From: PVC group bacterium
GTDB taxonomy: Bacteria > Verrucomicrobiota > Kiritimatiellia > CAIKKV01 > CAITUY01
DNA length: 64,000 nt
Direction of reading: 5' to 3'
Assembly (NCBI GenBank): GCA_945870225.1
Contig: CAMBRF010000002.1
Span: 112,928-176,927 of the forward strand
The notes below the pieces were generated by a model. That model had not been told where the DNA came from. It worked only from the letters and a program-made list of their open reading frames with translations, and ran no database searches. A program made the position numbers and the translations under genes. Below, piece after piece: positions 28,272 through 38,122 of this stretch. Every line of letters starts with the position of its first letter. The stretch's first letter is position 1.

Positions 28272-30656
28272 ATGACCCCTGACCTCAAACAGTGCCGGGC
28301 CCTGGGTTGGCTGGGCGAGCGCATTGATCGATGCTATCCGGCTGTGGCCAACCTCTACGGTTCATTATGGTGGCACGGAAGCATGTGGGGGTACGAGCAC
28401 GCCGCGCGCTGGTTGCGTAATGTAACCCTGTTCCAGGCCTACGCCGGCCGCGCGCATCCCGCACTGGCCGAGGTCGGCGAGGAGCTGCTGGCGTTGGTGG
28501 AGAGCGGCAAGGCTTTGGCCCAGTACGAAACGAACGGCCTGGCGGTTTACAATGAGGAGGAAGTCCTGGTGGGCCTGTTGGCCTATTGGCGCCATTCCCG
28601 CGACCCCCGCGTCCTGGCGGCGGCGCGCCGCATAGGCGATTCGATTGCCACCCGCCACCCCAAACTGGCCGACAACCATTACTATAAGGGAATGGGAATC
28701 GGCCCGCTGCTGAACCTGGCCGCCGCCACAAGCGACCCCGTCTACGCCACGGCCGCCGAGACTATCGCCAACGACCAGCAACTCGCCATTCTCAAGCTGA
28801 AGGACGCGCACGGAGCGGCGGCAGGCATGATCCTGTGCGGCCTGGTCGACCTGTATCTCCACACTCGCCAGGAAAAATACAAGGACTGGGCGCTTGAGCT
28901 CTGGCACGCGATGCGGGCCCGGATGTTCGTTACCGGCGGCATCGGCGAAGTGTTGATGTTTACGGCACCCCCGGGGGAAAGCGATCTCCATGACGAAACG
29001 TGCCAGCACAGTTGGTGGCTGATGGCCAACCTCGCGTTGTGGCGTGCCACCGGTGAGGCACACTACCTGGATCTGGTGGAACGTATCCTTTACAATCATT
29101 TCATCTTTTCCCAATTGCACCGGGGGGAGGATGGCGGATTCTGCGCCCTGGGCGATATCGATCAGGGGTTCCGCGGCCAGCACAACTTCATCTGTTGCGA
29201 CAATGAGGGATGCTTCGGCCTTTTTGAATTGCTGCGCCATGCCGTCACCGCCGACAGCACCGCCCGGACGGTCAGCGTCAACCTGCTGCTCCCGATGGAA
29301 ATCGACCTGACCCCCACCCTTCAACTTCCCGTTCGCCTGTCGATCACCACCCCCTACCCGGCCCACGGCCAGGCCACCCTGCGCGTAACCTGCTCCACCC
29401 CCGCCGACTTCACCCTGCACCTGCGTATTCCGGGCGGACAATACGTTGCCGGGATTCAAATCAATGGGCAGTCCGTTGCCTCCACCTCGTCGGCAGGCAG
29501 GATCTCCCTCACCCGAACCTGGCAGCATGACGACGTGGTCACCCTCACATTCCCCATCCCCTCAAGCGTTGAAGCGGACACCACCGGCACCGGCGCAAAA
29601 TGCGGCACCGTGCAAATCCAGGGCCAAACGATGGAGGCCAAGCGTATCGCCGTGCTTCATGGGCCCGTCGTCGTCGCCCTCTTCCGGACGGGGCACGGCA
29701 ATGATCTGAGCTGGGTATGGAACGGCGATTATCCCGAACCGCTGGACAGCGGCGGGTGCGTAGCCATGAACTATCCTGCTTCAAAAGCCGTCTACCTCGA
29801 GTCCGAGGGAACCCCGTACCAAACGGGATCCATACCGTTGCTGACCGAGGTTTCCACCCTGCGCGGAACGGTCTGCCTGAAGTGGAGCGAACCCCTCGGG
29901 CCTGCGGCAACCGTCCTTAATACTGTTGAGGTATTCCCGGGATTGCCGGTGACCATGGAGTGGACGCAAACGATCACCGGGCTGAAGGAAGCCGACCGCG
30001 TTCTCTGCTCATCGCTCCGATATGCCACGGCCAAACGTTCCCGTAATGTCCGCTATGGAACTTTCGCCTTTCCCTACCCCTTCCCGGCGATTACGACTCG
30101 CGATGATTTAAGCGCCAACAACGGCTTCATCGCCGGCGGCGGCAGTTTCAGCCTGGCCGAAACGCTAACCGATGGCGGAGAAATAAAGAAAACGGGGACC
30201 GTGCGCCTGAGTAACGGCAGTTTCCGGACTATTATCCATTACGACCCTGCGGCGATCAACACGGTTATGGGCAAGGTCATGCCTGATTGGGCGGGAGTGT
30301 ATCTCGTGCCGGCCACGACCCTCAATCCGACGATCAGCCGGCGTCTGATTTTCCCCCTGTTCGACGACCCGCTGGGACAGGATGTGACCCGCCATGAACT
30401 TGATCGCTCCCGGCAGGTGCAGGCCGTGATGACCCTAGGACCCGAGGGCACGCCTGTCATGAACCTGTCCGGCCCGGCCATCCAATACACCCCCATATTC
30501 ATTCCCAAGTCATCAGGAGCCCAAGCGGGGTGGATCTTGCATAATGCGACATCGGCCGCCGTCCTGTCGGACTATGATGAACAGCGTCTTGTAACACGCC
30601 TGCCGGTTCCAGGCTGTTACCAAGTCACCCGGAACACATTATCAGGAAGAGATTAA
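28272..30656 (+). CDS. GH127-family beta-L-arabinofuranosidase-like glycoside hydrolase
   Basis: A 794-residue protein without signal peptide. The N-terminal (alpha/alpha)6 barrel begins with GWLGERIDRCYPAVANLYG. The zinc and nucleophile residues known from Bifidobacterium HypBA1 have counterparts: DETCQHSWWLMANLALW (about residue 243, Glu and Cys ligands) and FICCDNEG (about 307, the double cysteine whose first member is the nucleophile). A beta-sandwich part follows (LHLRIPGGQYVAG and so on). The family (formerly DUF1680) removes L-arabinofuranosyl or similar residues. The aldo/keto reductase gene begins three bases after its stop, suggesting a shared catabolic unit. Cytoplasmic location implies action on imported oligosaccharides. 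Confidence 0.88.
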   Translation: MTPDLKQCRALGWLGERIDRCYPAVANLYGSLWWHGSMWGYEHAARWLRNVTLFQAYAGRAHPALAEVGEELLALVESGKALAQYETNGLAVYNEEEVLVGLLAYWRHSRDPRVLAAARRIGDSIATRHPKLADNHYYKGMGIGPLLNLAAATSDPVYATAAETIANDQQLAILKLKDAHGAAAGMILCGLVDLYLHTRQEKYKDWALELWHAMRARMFVTGGIGEVLMFTAPPGESDLHDETCQHSWWLMANLALWRATGEAHYLDLVERILYNHFIFSQLHRGEDGGFCALGDIDQGFRGQHNFICCDNEGCFGLFELLRHAVTADSTARTVSVNLLLPMEIDLTPTLQLPVRLSITTPYPAHGQATLRVTCSTPADFTLHLRIPGGQYVAGIQINGQSVASTSSAGRISLTRTWQHDDVVTLTFPIPSSVEADTTGTGAKCGTVQIQGQTMEAKRIAVLHGPVVVALFRTGHGNDLSWVWNGDYPEPLDSGGCVAMNYPASKAVYLESEGTPYQTGSIPLLTEVSTLRGTVCLKWSEPLGPAATVLNTVEVFPGLPVTMEWTQTITGLKEADRVLCSSLRYATAKRSRNVRYGTFAFPYPFPAITTRDDLSANNGFIAGGGSFSLAETLTDGGEIKKTGTVRLSNGSFRTIIHYDPAAINTVMGKVMPDWAGVYLVPATTLNPTISRRLIFPLFDDPLGQDVTRHELDRSRQVQAVMTLGPEGTPVMNLSGPAIQYTPIFIPKSSGAQAGWILHNATSAAVLSDYDEQRLVTRLPVPGCYQVTRNTLSGRD

Positions 30657-30659
30657 GCG

Positions 30660-31778
30660 ATGATTCACAAGCTCTACGGTTCAACCGGCATCAACGTCTC
30701 CGCGATCGGATTCGGGGCCATGCGCTTTGCGGATCAGAGCCAAACCGAGGAATGCGCCTCGCTGGTAAAGTACGCCTATGACAAGGGCATCACCTACTTC
30801 GATACCGCCCCGGGATACGGGAAGTCCGAGGAGCTTCTGGGGGTCGCCTTCAAGACGATGCTGAAAGAGCGAGCCCGGCGCCCCTTCTATGTCTCCAGCA
30901 AGACCATGGGTGGCGACCCCTCCAGCATCCGGCGCGATCTGGAGACCTCCCTGACCCGGATGGGCCTGGAGTATCTGGACTTCTATCACATGTGGTGTCT
31001 GCTCTCGCCCGAAGCCTATGCCGAACGCAAGCGTAACGGCGCCCTGAAGGAGTTCGATCGCCTCAAGGAGGAGGGGTTGATCCGCCATATCTGCGTGTCC
31101 TCCCATATGTCAGGCGGCGACATCGGCGCCCTGCTGGCGGATTATCCTTTCGAAGGCGTCCTGCTGGGTTACTCGGCCATGAATTTCGCCTTTCGCGATG
31201 CCGGCGTTGAAGCGGCTGCCGCCGCCCGGCGCGGCGTGGTGGCCATGAACCCGCTCGGGGGAGGCGTGATCCCGCGCGAGCCGAAACGGTTCGAGTTCGT
31301 GAGAACCCGCAACGACGAAACGGTTGTGGAAGCCGCCCTGAGGTTTATTATCAACGATCCGCGCATTACCGTCGCCCTGGCGGGATTCAGCACCACCGCC
31401 CAGGTTGATGAAGCCCTGAGGGCGATCGACGGGTTTCAGCCGCTGTCGGAGGATCAGGTCGCCAAAATCAGGGTGGGCATCCGCGAGGCCTTCAACGAGT
31501 TGTGCACCGGGTGCCAGTATTGCGATCAATGCCCCCAGAGCATCCCCGTGCCCTATTACCTCGACGCCTACAATCACATGGTCCTGGGCAACGGGCCGCA
31601 GGACATGATCAACCGCCTGCAGTGGCAGTGGGGCATTAAACTGGAGGACGACTACCTCGACCGATGCAACCAGTGCGGCCTCTGTGAAAAAGCGTGCACC
31701 CAGAAACTTCCCATCCGGGATCGGCTGGCCGCCATCCGCGCGGAAGTCGGCAAAGCCCGGCTGGCCGTAAAGAAGTGA
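30660..31778 (+). CDS. aldo/keto reductase with C-terminal ferredoxin domain
   Basis: A 372-residue protein. Residues about 1-270 form the aldo/keto reductase TIM barrel: GFGAMRFADQ, DTAPGYGKSEELLG (catalytic Asp and Tyr), SSKTMGG (Lys) and the C-terminal cofactor region. The last 90 residues carry two cysteine clusters, LCTGCQYCDQCPQSIPV and RCNQCGLCEKACTQKLPI, arranged to hold 4Fe-4S centres. This fused form is common in anaerobes and may pass electrons to or from ferredoxin instead of, or besides, NADPH. It follows the GH127 gene after three bases, so reduction or oxidation of a released sugar is a reasonable guess. Confidence 0.9.
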   Translation: MIHKLYGSTGINVSAIGFGAMRFADQSQTEECASLVKYAYDKGITYFDTAPGYGKSEELLGVAFKTMLKERARRPFYVSSKTMGGDPSSIRRDLETSLTRMGLEYLDFYHMWCLLSPEAYAERKRNGALKEFDRLKEEGLIRHICVSSHMSGGDIGALLADYPFEGVLLGYSAMNFAFRDAGVEAAAAARRGVVAMNPLGGGVIPREPKRFEFVRTRNDETVVEAALRFIINDPRITVALAGFSTTAQVDEALRAIDGFQPLSEDQVAKIRVGIREAFNELCTGCQYCDQCPQSIPVPYYLDAYNHMVLGNGPQDMINRLQWQWGIKLEDDYLDRCNQCGLCEKACTQKLPIRDRLAAIRAEVGKARLAVKK

Positions 31779-31793
31779 CGCCGAATCTAAAAG

Positions 31794-34700
31794 TCAGACC
31801 TTTTTTCTCAAACGCTCCTGCAGTCGTTCCATGTAGAGATAGAAAACCGGGGTAACAAAAAGGGTCAGCGTCTGCGAAAAGAGCAATCCCCCCACCACGG
31901 TCAATCCAAGCGGACGCCGCGCTTCGCCGCCTGCCCCATACCCGACCGCAATCGGAATCGCCGCCGCGAGCGCGGCCATCGTCGTCATCATGATCGGGCG
32001 GAACCTGACCAGACAGGCTTCATAAATGGCGTCCCGGGCTGATTTGCCCTGCTCGCGGCGCGCCGCAATGGCAAAATCAACCATGATGATGCCGTTCTTC
32101 TTCACCAGTCCCACCAGCATGATGATCCCGACGAACGCATAGATCGACAGTTCGGCCCCGAACACCATCAGGGTCGCCAGAGCCCCCACCCCGGCAAAGG
32201 GCAGCGCGGAGAGAATCGTCACAGGATGGAAGAAGTTTTCGTACAGGATCCCCAGCACGATGTAGATCACGAGAACCGCCAACGCCAGCAGCCAGCCCAT
32301 TCCCTGGAAGGAGGACTGGAAAGCCTGTGCCGTCCCCTGGAACATCGTACTGATGCGCGGCGGCAAGATCTCAAGGGCCACGGCGTTAACCTGATCCACG
32401 GCAGCACCCAGCGCCACACCGGGCCGGAGGTCGAAGGAAATCGTCACGGAGGGCATCTGGCCCGAATGGTTGATGGTCACTGGCCCCACATCATTCTTCA
32501 GGCGCGCCACCGCGTCGAGCGGAACCAGCCTCCCATCCCCGGCCCGGATATGGAGCCACGACAATACCGAAGGGTCGGTCTGATAGCGGGGCTGCATTTC
32601 CAGGATGACGGCATATTGGTTGTTCGGCGCCAGAATCGTGGAAACCTGACGGCTGCCATAGGCGTTGAACAACGCCGTTTCAATCTGGTCCGCCGTGACC
32701 TGAAGCGCCGAGGCCTGGTCACGGTCAATCTCCACATTCAACTCCGGGTTTTTCAACTGTAAGTCGCTGGTCACGTCTTGAATGGAATTCAGTTCCCGAA
32801 GCCGTTCCACCAGCCGATCCGCCGAACGGTACAACTCGGCGGTATCCGTTCCCGAAAGGGTGTACTGATACTGACTTTTCGATGATCGGCCGCCGATATT
32901 GATCAAGGGGGGATTGACAGGAAAGGCCCGTATACCGGGGATACCGGACAATTTGGTCCGCAGGGACTGCACGACCTGGTCCGTGGTCATCTGGCGTTCC
33001 TTGCGGGGCTTCAGACTCACCATGAACCGGCCGGCATTGCCCCCACTACTTCCCCGGGCTCCCACGCTGGACATAAAGCTCTGGATGTTGGGATCACTCT
33101 GGAGGATTTGAATCATCCGGTTCTGGCGGATCACCATGGATTCGAACGAAACCCCCTCAATGGCTTCCGTGGTCACATTGATCCGGCCGCGATCCTCGCT
33201 CGCCATGAACCCCTTGGGAACCACCCAGAAGAGATAGACCGTGGCCATCGAAGTGACCACGGCCATACCCATCATCACCCGCCGGTGATCAAGTGCCCAT
33301 CGCAGGCTGGCGGCATACCCGCGCAACATCCCGTCAAACCCGGATTCCAGCAGGCGATACAGCCGCCCATGCCCGCCTTGCGTCGAAACCCCGACAAACC
33401 TGGCGCTGAGCATGGGGATCAAGGTCAAAGCAATCACGCCGGAGACCAGCACCGCCGCCCCGATCGTTACCGCGAATTCCCGGAACAGCCGCCCCACCAC
33501 CCCGCCCATGAACAGTACCGGGATGAAGACCGCCGCCAGGGACACGGTCATGGACACAATCGTAAAGCTGATCTCCCGCGTCCCATCCAGCGCCGCGGCA
33601 ACCCTGTCCTTGCCCATCTCTCGGTGACGGACGATGTTTTCCAGCACCACGATGGCGTCATCCACAACAAACCCCAGCGCCAACGTCAAGGCCATCAGGG
33701 ACAGGTTATCGAGACTGTAGCTCAATGCCGCCATCACCACAAACGTGCCCGCCAGAGACAAGGGAAGAGCCAGGCTCGGAATCAACGTCGCCGACACGTT
33801 CCTGAGGAAAACAAAGATGACCAGCACCACCAGTACCAGGGTGAGAAGAAGGGTGAATCTGACGTCTTCGTAGGAGGCCTTGATTGTCTCGCTGGTGTCG
33901 ATCAGCACCTCCATCGAAACTGCCGCCGGCAGATCCGCATTCAGCCGGGCCAGCAATTTCCGGACATTGGCCGTCACCTCCACGGTGTTCTTTCCCGGCT
34001 GGCGTTGGACGGCCAAAACAATGGCGCGTTGTGCCCGGTTGCTGGTGCAGTACCACGCCGCCACCTTGTTATTCTCAACACTATCCAGAATCGAACCCAG
34101 TTCCTCTAGACGCACCGGAGCGCCCTTCCGATAGGCCACTATCAGCGAGCGATAGTCCTTCGCCTTGGAGAGCTGCCCGTCCGCCTGTACGGCAAAAGCC
34201 CGGCTGGGACCGTACAGAATGCCGGTGGGAAGATTGACGTTCCCGCTCTGGATCGCAGCCGCCACCTCGTCCAAGCCGATTCCCCGGACCGCCAGTTCGT
34301 GGGGATCCAACTGGATTCGAACGGCAAATTTCTGGGACCCATACACCGCCACCTGGGCAACCCCCTCCACCATGGAGATGTTCTGCGCCAGAAACGTTTC
34401 GGCATATTCATTAAGTTCGTAGAGCGGCAGGGTTGGGCTGGTCAGTGCCAGAAACAGTATGGGCTGATCAGAGGGATTCACCTTCTGATAGGAGGGCGGT
34501 GTATCCATTTGCGCAGGCAGGCGCCGCATCGCCCGGGAAATCGCCGCCTGGACATCCAGCGCCGCCGCATCCAGATCACGGCTCAACGCAAACTGAAGCG
34601 TGATCTGTGAACTTCCCTGCGCGCTCGAGGAGTTCATGGAATCCAGACCGGCGATCGTGGAGAATTCACGCTCCAGCGGCGTGGCGACCGCCGCCGCCAT

Positions 34701-34874
34701 CGTCTCCGGGGTTCCCCCGCGGAGCGAGGCGGAAACCTGGATCGTCGGGTAATCCACGTTCGGCAGATCGCTCACCGGGAGCTGGCGATAGGCCATGATC
34801 CCGCAAATGGACAACCCCAGCACGGCCAGGGTCGTCATCACCGGACGTTGAATAAACGGCGCGGAAAGATTCAT
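31794..34874 (-). CDS. RND efflux transporter permease (AcrB/MdtBC-like, HAE1)
   Basis: A 1026-residue inner-membrane transporter of normal length with twelve expected membrane helices, one near the N-terminus (VMTTLAVLGLSICGIMAYRQ), a block near residues 330-540 and another near 860-1020. The proton-relay segment LALGFVVDDAIVVLENIVRH holds the paired aspartates. Large periplasmic porter and docking loops lie between. Closest in style to MdtB/MdtC or multidrug HAE1 pumps. The gene starts inside the stop of the adaptor gene (ATGA overlap), so the two are co-translated. No outer-membrane TolC partner is encoded next to them. Confidence 0.94.
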   Translation of the reverse strand: MNLSAPFIQRPVMTTLAVLGLSICGIMAYRQLPVSDLPNVDYPTIQVSASLRGGTPETMAAAVATPLEREFSTIAGLDSMNSSSAQGSSQITLQFALSRDLDAAALDVQAAISRAMRRLPAQMDTPPSYQKVNPSDQPILFLALTSPTLPLYELNEYAETFLAQNISMVEGVAQVAVYGSQKFAVRIQLDPHELAVRGIGLDEVAAAIQSGNVNLPTGILYGPSRAFAVQADGQLSKAKDYRSLIVAYRKGAPVRLEELGSILDSVENNKVAAWYCTSNRAQRAIVLAVQRQPGKNTVEVTANVRKLLARLNADLPAAVSMEVLIDTSETIKASYEDVRFTLLLTLVLVVLVIFVFLRNVSATLIPSLALPLSLAGTFVVMAALSYSLDNLSLMALTLALGFVVDDAIVVLENIVRHREMGKDRVAAALDGTREISFTIVSMTVSLAAVFIPVLFMGGVVGRLFREFAVTIGAAVLVSGVIALTLIPMLSARFVGVSTQGGHGRLYRLLESGFDGMLRGYAASLRWALDHRRVMMGMAVVTSMATVYLFWVVPKGFMASEDRGRINVTTEAIEGVSFESMVIRQNRMIQILQSDPNIQSFMSSVGARGSSGGNAGRFMVSLKPRKERQMTTDQVVQSLRTKLSGIPGIRAFPVNPPLINIGGRSSKSQYQYTLSGTDTAELYRSADRLVERLRELNSIQDVTSDLQLKNPELNVEIDRDQASALQVTADQIETALFNAYGSRQVSTILAPNNQYAVILEMQPRYQTDPSVLSWLHIRAGDGRLVPLDAVARLKNDVGPVTINHSGQMPSVTISFDLRPGVALGAAVDQVNAVALEILPPRISTMFQGTAQAFQSSFQGMGWLLALAVLVIYIVLGILYENFFHPVTILSALPFAGVGALATLMVFGAELSIYAFVGIIMLVGLVKKNGIIMVDFAIAARREQGKSARDAIYEACLVRFRPIMMTTMAALAAAIPIAVGYGAGGEARRPLGLTVVGGLLFSQTLTLFVTPVFYLYMERLQERLRKKV

Positions 34875-36028
34875 GGCGGCCCTGCAGGAATGGAGTCAGG
34901 GCGGGAAGCCTGGCGGGGAGTGACAAGGGCGCCGGGTTTGAGACGAAGCTGACCATCCGTGACGATCTCCTCCCCTGGCCTCAAACCACTCGCGATAACG
35001 GATTGTCCCGACCCCGTGCGATCCACCACCACCGGACGGGGGGTAACCCGTCCGTCCTGATCCGCCACATAGACGTACGCGCCCTGCTGCCCCAACAACA
35101 CGGCCGATTCGGGAACCACCACCGCATTCTCCTGAAGGCTGAGCTGCAGAACCACCTTCACAAACTGCCCGGGCCACAAAGCCGCCGGGCTATTATCAAA
35201 CCGCGCCTTGAGCTGGATCGTGCCGGTATTCTCATCCACGGCGTTATCCACAAACGTCACGATACCTGTTGCCGCCGGTGAAGAGGGTCCCTGGGGTGCC
35301 GCCACCACCCTCAATCCGCCCTGCTCGGCACGCTCCCGAACCCGAACCAGGTCCCGTTGCGGCAGGACAAACCTGACGAAAATCGGATGGAGCTGGTTGA
35401 TGGTGACCAGCGTGGAGTCATCTGCCTTCACAAGATTCCCCTGATGGAGAAGCAGGTTGCCGGTACGACCCGTCACGGGTGACCGGATGGAGCAATAGCT
35501 TAACTGGAGCCGGGCAGCATCCACCGCCGCCTCATCGGACCGTGCCACGGCCTTGAGTGTTTCCGCCGCCGTCACCGCCGCGTCGCGGACGTCCTGCGAT
35601 GAAACTCCCTTCTGCAGCAGGGTTTCATGGCGTCCCGCCTCCTTCGACGCATTCTCCCCCAGAATGCAATCCCGAGCCAATATCGCCTCGGCCTGTTTGA
35701 GGGCCGCTTCGGGACCACGGGAATCAAGGGTGAACAGGAGATCGCCCTCCTTCACATCCTGTCCTTCCGAGAACAACACCTTGGCGATGATTCCCGTAAT
35801 CTGCGGCTTTACCGCCACGGTGGTCACGGGCTCCACCGTGCCGAAGGTGCTGATTTCCACCGGCACCGTCATGGTCATCGCATTGGTCAGCAAAACCGGC
35901 ACGGGAGCATCCTTGGCTTTCGCCGCCTTCGCCGCCGATTCCCCCGCCGCCGTCCTGTTTTTCACCACAACTCCGGCCACACCGGCAACCATCAGGATGA
36001 ACACCAACAATAAGATCAGTTTTTTCAT
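34871..36028 (-). CDS. RND efflux periplasmic adaptor (MFP) subunit
   Basis: A 385-residue membrane-fusion protein. An N-terminal helix (KLILLLVFILMVAGVAGVVV) anchors or exports it. The order is that of AcrA/MdtA: first half-lipoyl segment (TVAVKPQITGIIAKVLFSEGQ), alpha-helical hairpin (about residues 100-165), second half-lipoyl segment (CSIRSPVTGRTGNLLLHQGN), beta-barrel and membrane-proximal domain (VPESAVLLGQQGAYVYVADQ). It links the RND pump encoded just downstream with an outer-membrane channel. The C-terminal end is Pro/Ser-rich. Confidence 0.93.
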   Translation of the reverse strand: MKKLILLLVFILMVAGVAGVVVKNRTAAGESAAKAAKAKDAPVPVLLTNAMTMTVPVEISTFGTVEPVTTVAVKPQITGIIAKVLFSEGQDVKEGDLLFTLDSRGPEAALKQAEAILARDCILGENASKEAGRHETLLQKGVSSQDVRDAAVTAAETLKAVARSDEAAVDAARLQLSYCSIRSPVTGRTGNLLLHQGNLVKADDSTLVTINQLHPIFVRFVLPQRDLVRVRERAEQGGLRVVAAPQGPSSPAATGIVTFVDNAVDENTGTIQLKARFDNSPAALWPGQFVKVVLQLSLQENAVVVPESAVLLGQQGAYVYVADQDGRVTPRPVVVDRTGSGQSVIASGLRPGEEIVTDGQLRLKPGALVTPRQASRPDSIPAGPP

Positions 36029-36064
36029 AAGTTGCCCGCCATGCTACACCCCGCGAGGGAATTG

Positions 36065-38110
36065 TCAAAAGGCGATACGGCACCGCTCCACAGGGGTGGC
36101 TTGATCACGCAAATCAAGGGAGAACGTGCACCGGCCCGCGGGGCTGCCTGTCACCGTAATCCGGACTTCCTCGCAAGGCTCACGGTCCGACCCGCCCTGA
36201 AACTGCGGCTCAATCTTTAGGTCCCGATCCAGCCCCGAAAGGTCGTGAACCGTCAGAAACACCGTGTTGCGCGCTTTTTGCCGACGCATCAGGAAGGGAG
36301 GGTGATCGCGCAGTGTATAGCCGATCCCCTCTCCGGTGACCCACGTCGAATCCTGACTATCCAGACAATAGACCCGATGGGCCTTGCCGCCTTTCGGAGT
36401 AAACGTGAAGATCCCCTCTTTCCCCTTTCCGTCGCGGAATGCCGACAAATGCTGATAGCCGTTCGAGGAACCCAGCGCGCCCTTTCGGTCCGTCAGCGGC
36501 AGGGAGGTGGCCACCGCCCCACGCCCGTGCAACACCCAGTCAATCTGATGCCTCCGTTTGCTTTCGACCGCCATCACATCGATCAGGAGTTCACCGCTCA
36601 GCACCAGAAAACGCTTGAGGACAACACCCGGCACCGCTCCCGTGCTGATGGCAAAGGCCGCGGAATAGTCGGGCGTGTCCGCGAAATACAGGATCTTTCC
36701 CGTATCCGGCTGCTGATTCCGTTCATCAATCACAACGGTGTTGTGCGCCACCGTGGTGCGCGCCCAGCTTTCATACTCCGGAACACTGTACGAGAGCCGC
36801 CCCGGATCCAGCACCAATTCCCGCCCCAAGGCGAAAAGAACCATGTTCAATTTGTCGGGATGGCCATGGTGGCCGCCATGCGCGCCGTAGTCCATCATCA
36901 CGCACACCGGATTGGTCGCCGGACCACCACGCAGGACGGCAATGCCAATGCCGGAAAGATCGGCGCTTTTCAGGACCGGCTTGACCGCGCCCACCCCGGC
37001 AGGCTTGCCCGCATACAGGCCCAGAACCGGATCCTTGAAATAGTCGGCCCCCCATTGGAACAACCCCTTCCACCGGTCAAGGCTGACGGGATCGCTGTCA
37101 TGAAAAACCGGCAACTGACCATTGGGATAAGCCAGGTTGATGGGCCCGAACCAGAGACTCTTCAGTTTTTCATTGCTCGAAAAATCCCACCCGACCCGCC
37201 GGGCGGCCTCGAGGGTCGCGATGATGGCCTGCATGGCATAACTCTGGTAGGCCAACGCCCCCTCATACCACAGACCATCCACGGTTACCGATGCCTCCAA
37301 CTGCCAGAGCAATCCGGCCTTGCCGTCGATCCCCTCCCGCATCAGGCCCTCATCCCCGATGGCCAGGCCCGAGGCAACGTACGCGGCATTGAACCAGGTC
37401 TGATGGTTGTTGCGTGAACCGGCAAATGATTGAAACTTCAGGATCTCTCGGACGGGATCGCCCAGACACCCGGTTTCAATGATCTTCCGATCAGCCTCGG
37501 AAACGGCCGGAGCAATCAAGTCATAGGCCTTGGAGAGCTCGATGGCGGAAATGGCCTCGTCGAGCAGCTGGGCATAGCGCCGGCCCCCGACCACCGCCAG
37601 CAACCCCCGGCGCTTCCAACGGTCATGCCGCGTCCAGGTCGGATAGAGCCGCGCCAATTTCAGCAGGGCCCCGGTAACCGGCGCCGCATACCGGCCCTCC
37701 CCGGTCAGCGCGTAGGCCAGCGCCAAAGCCTGGCAGTCTCGGTTCAACTGGTAGTTCAGCAGGGTGCGATAGGCGGCCACGGTCCGCTCATCGGTATAGA
37801 TCCGCTTGCAGGTCGGGCAGACATGCCGCTCCGGCGTTTCCGGAACCAGCGATGCACTGTCCTTGGGACAGGCGTAGTAGAAAAACCAATCTCCCTCTTT
37901 CTCGGGGACGGTCAATCCTTTCGCGAGCAGGGCCTCCGCCTTTTTCACCACCTGCTGGAGTTCCGCCTGCCGGGAGGCATCGGCTTTCCAGTCCGCGAGC
38001 TCCCGGGCGGTGTGCGCCAACCGCGGGTGCGGCGCGAACTCCACCGGCACGGCGGGCAGCGCCGCGCAAAGCGGAACCGCCACCAACGACAGCAGAGTGA
38101 TGATCTTCAT
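36065..38110 (-). CDS. heparinase II/III-like polysaccharide lyase, exported
   Basis: A 681-residue protein with a signal peptide (IITLLSLVAVPLCAALPA). Residues about 40-370 are an alpha/alpha toroid (GSRNNHQTWFNAAYV and GLWYEGALAYQSYAMQ, containing the Asn/His and Tyr residues typical of the active site), followed by a beta-sandwich half with GAHGGHHGHPDKLNMVLFAL, ARTTVAHNTVVIDERNQ and further strands. These fit the heparinase II/III and alginate-lyase-like families that cleave uronic-acid polysaccharides. A cysteine pair near residue 95 (HVCPTCKRIYTDE) together with Cys80 could bind a metal. Substrate cannot be assigned. Confidence 0.83.
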   Translation of the reverse strand: MKIITLLSLVAVPLCAALPAVPVEFAPHPRLAHTARELADWKADASRQAELQQVVKKAEALLAKGLTVPEKEGDWFFYYACPKDSASLVPETPERHVCPTCKRIYTDERTVAAYRTLLNYQLNRDCQALALAYALTGEGRYAAPVTGALLKLARLYPTWTRHDRWKRRGLLAVVGGRRYAQLLDEAISAIELSKAYDLIAPAVSEADRKIIETGCLGDPVREILKFQSFAGSRNNHQTWFNAAYVASGLAIGDEGLMREGIDGKAGLLWQLEASVTVDGLWYEGALAYQSYAMQAIIATLEAARRVGWDFSSNEKLKSLWFGPINLAYPNGQLPVFHDSDPVSLDRWKGLFQWGADYFKDPVLGLYAGKPAGVGAVKPVLKSADLSGIGIAVLRGGPATNPVCVMMDYGAHGGHHGHPDKLNMVLFALGRELVLDPGRLSYSVPEYESWARTTVAHNTVVIDERNQQPDTGKILYFADTPDYSAAFAISTGAVPGVVLKRFLVLSGELLIDVMAVESKRRHQIDWVLHGRGAVATSLPLTDRKGALGSSNGYQHLSAFRDGKGKEGIFTFTPKGGKAHRVYCLDSQDSTWVTGEGIGYTLRDHPPFLMRRQKARNTVFLTVHDLSGLDRDLKIEPQFQGGSDREPCEEVRITVTGSPAGRCTFSLDLRDQATPVERCRIAF

Positions 38111-38122
38111 GAACTCCCGGGA

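Noticed and set aside
26690..28324. A 544-codon open frame on the minus strand
   Set aside because: Antisense to the TPR gene at 26837; no recognisable protein.
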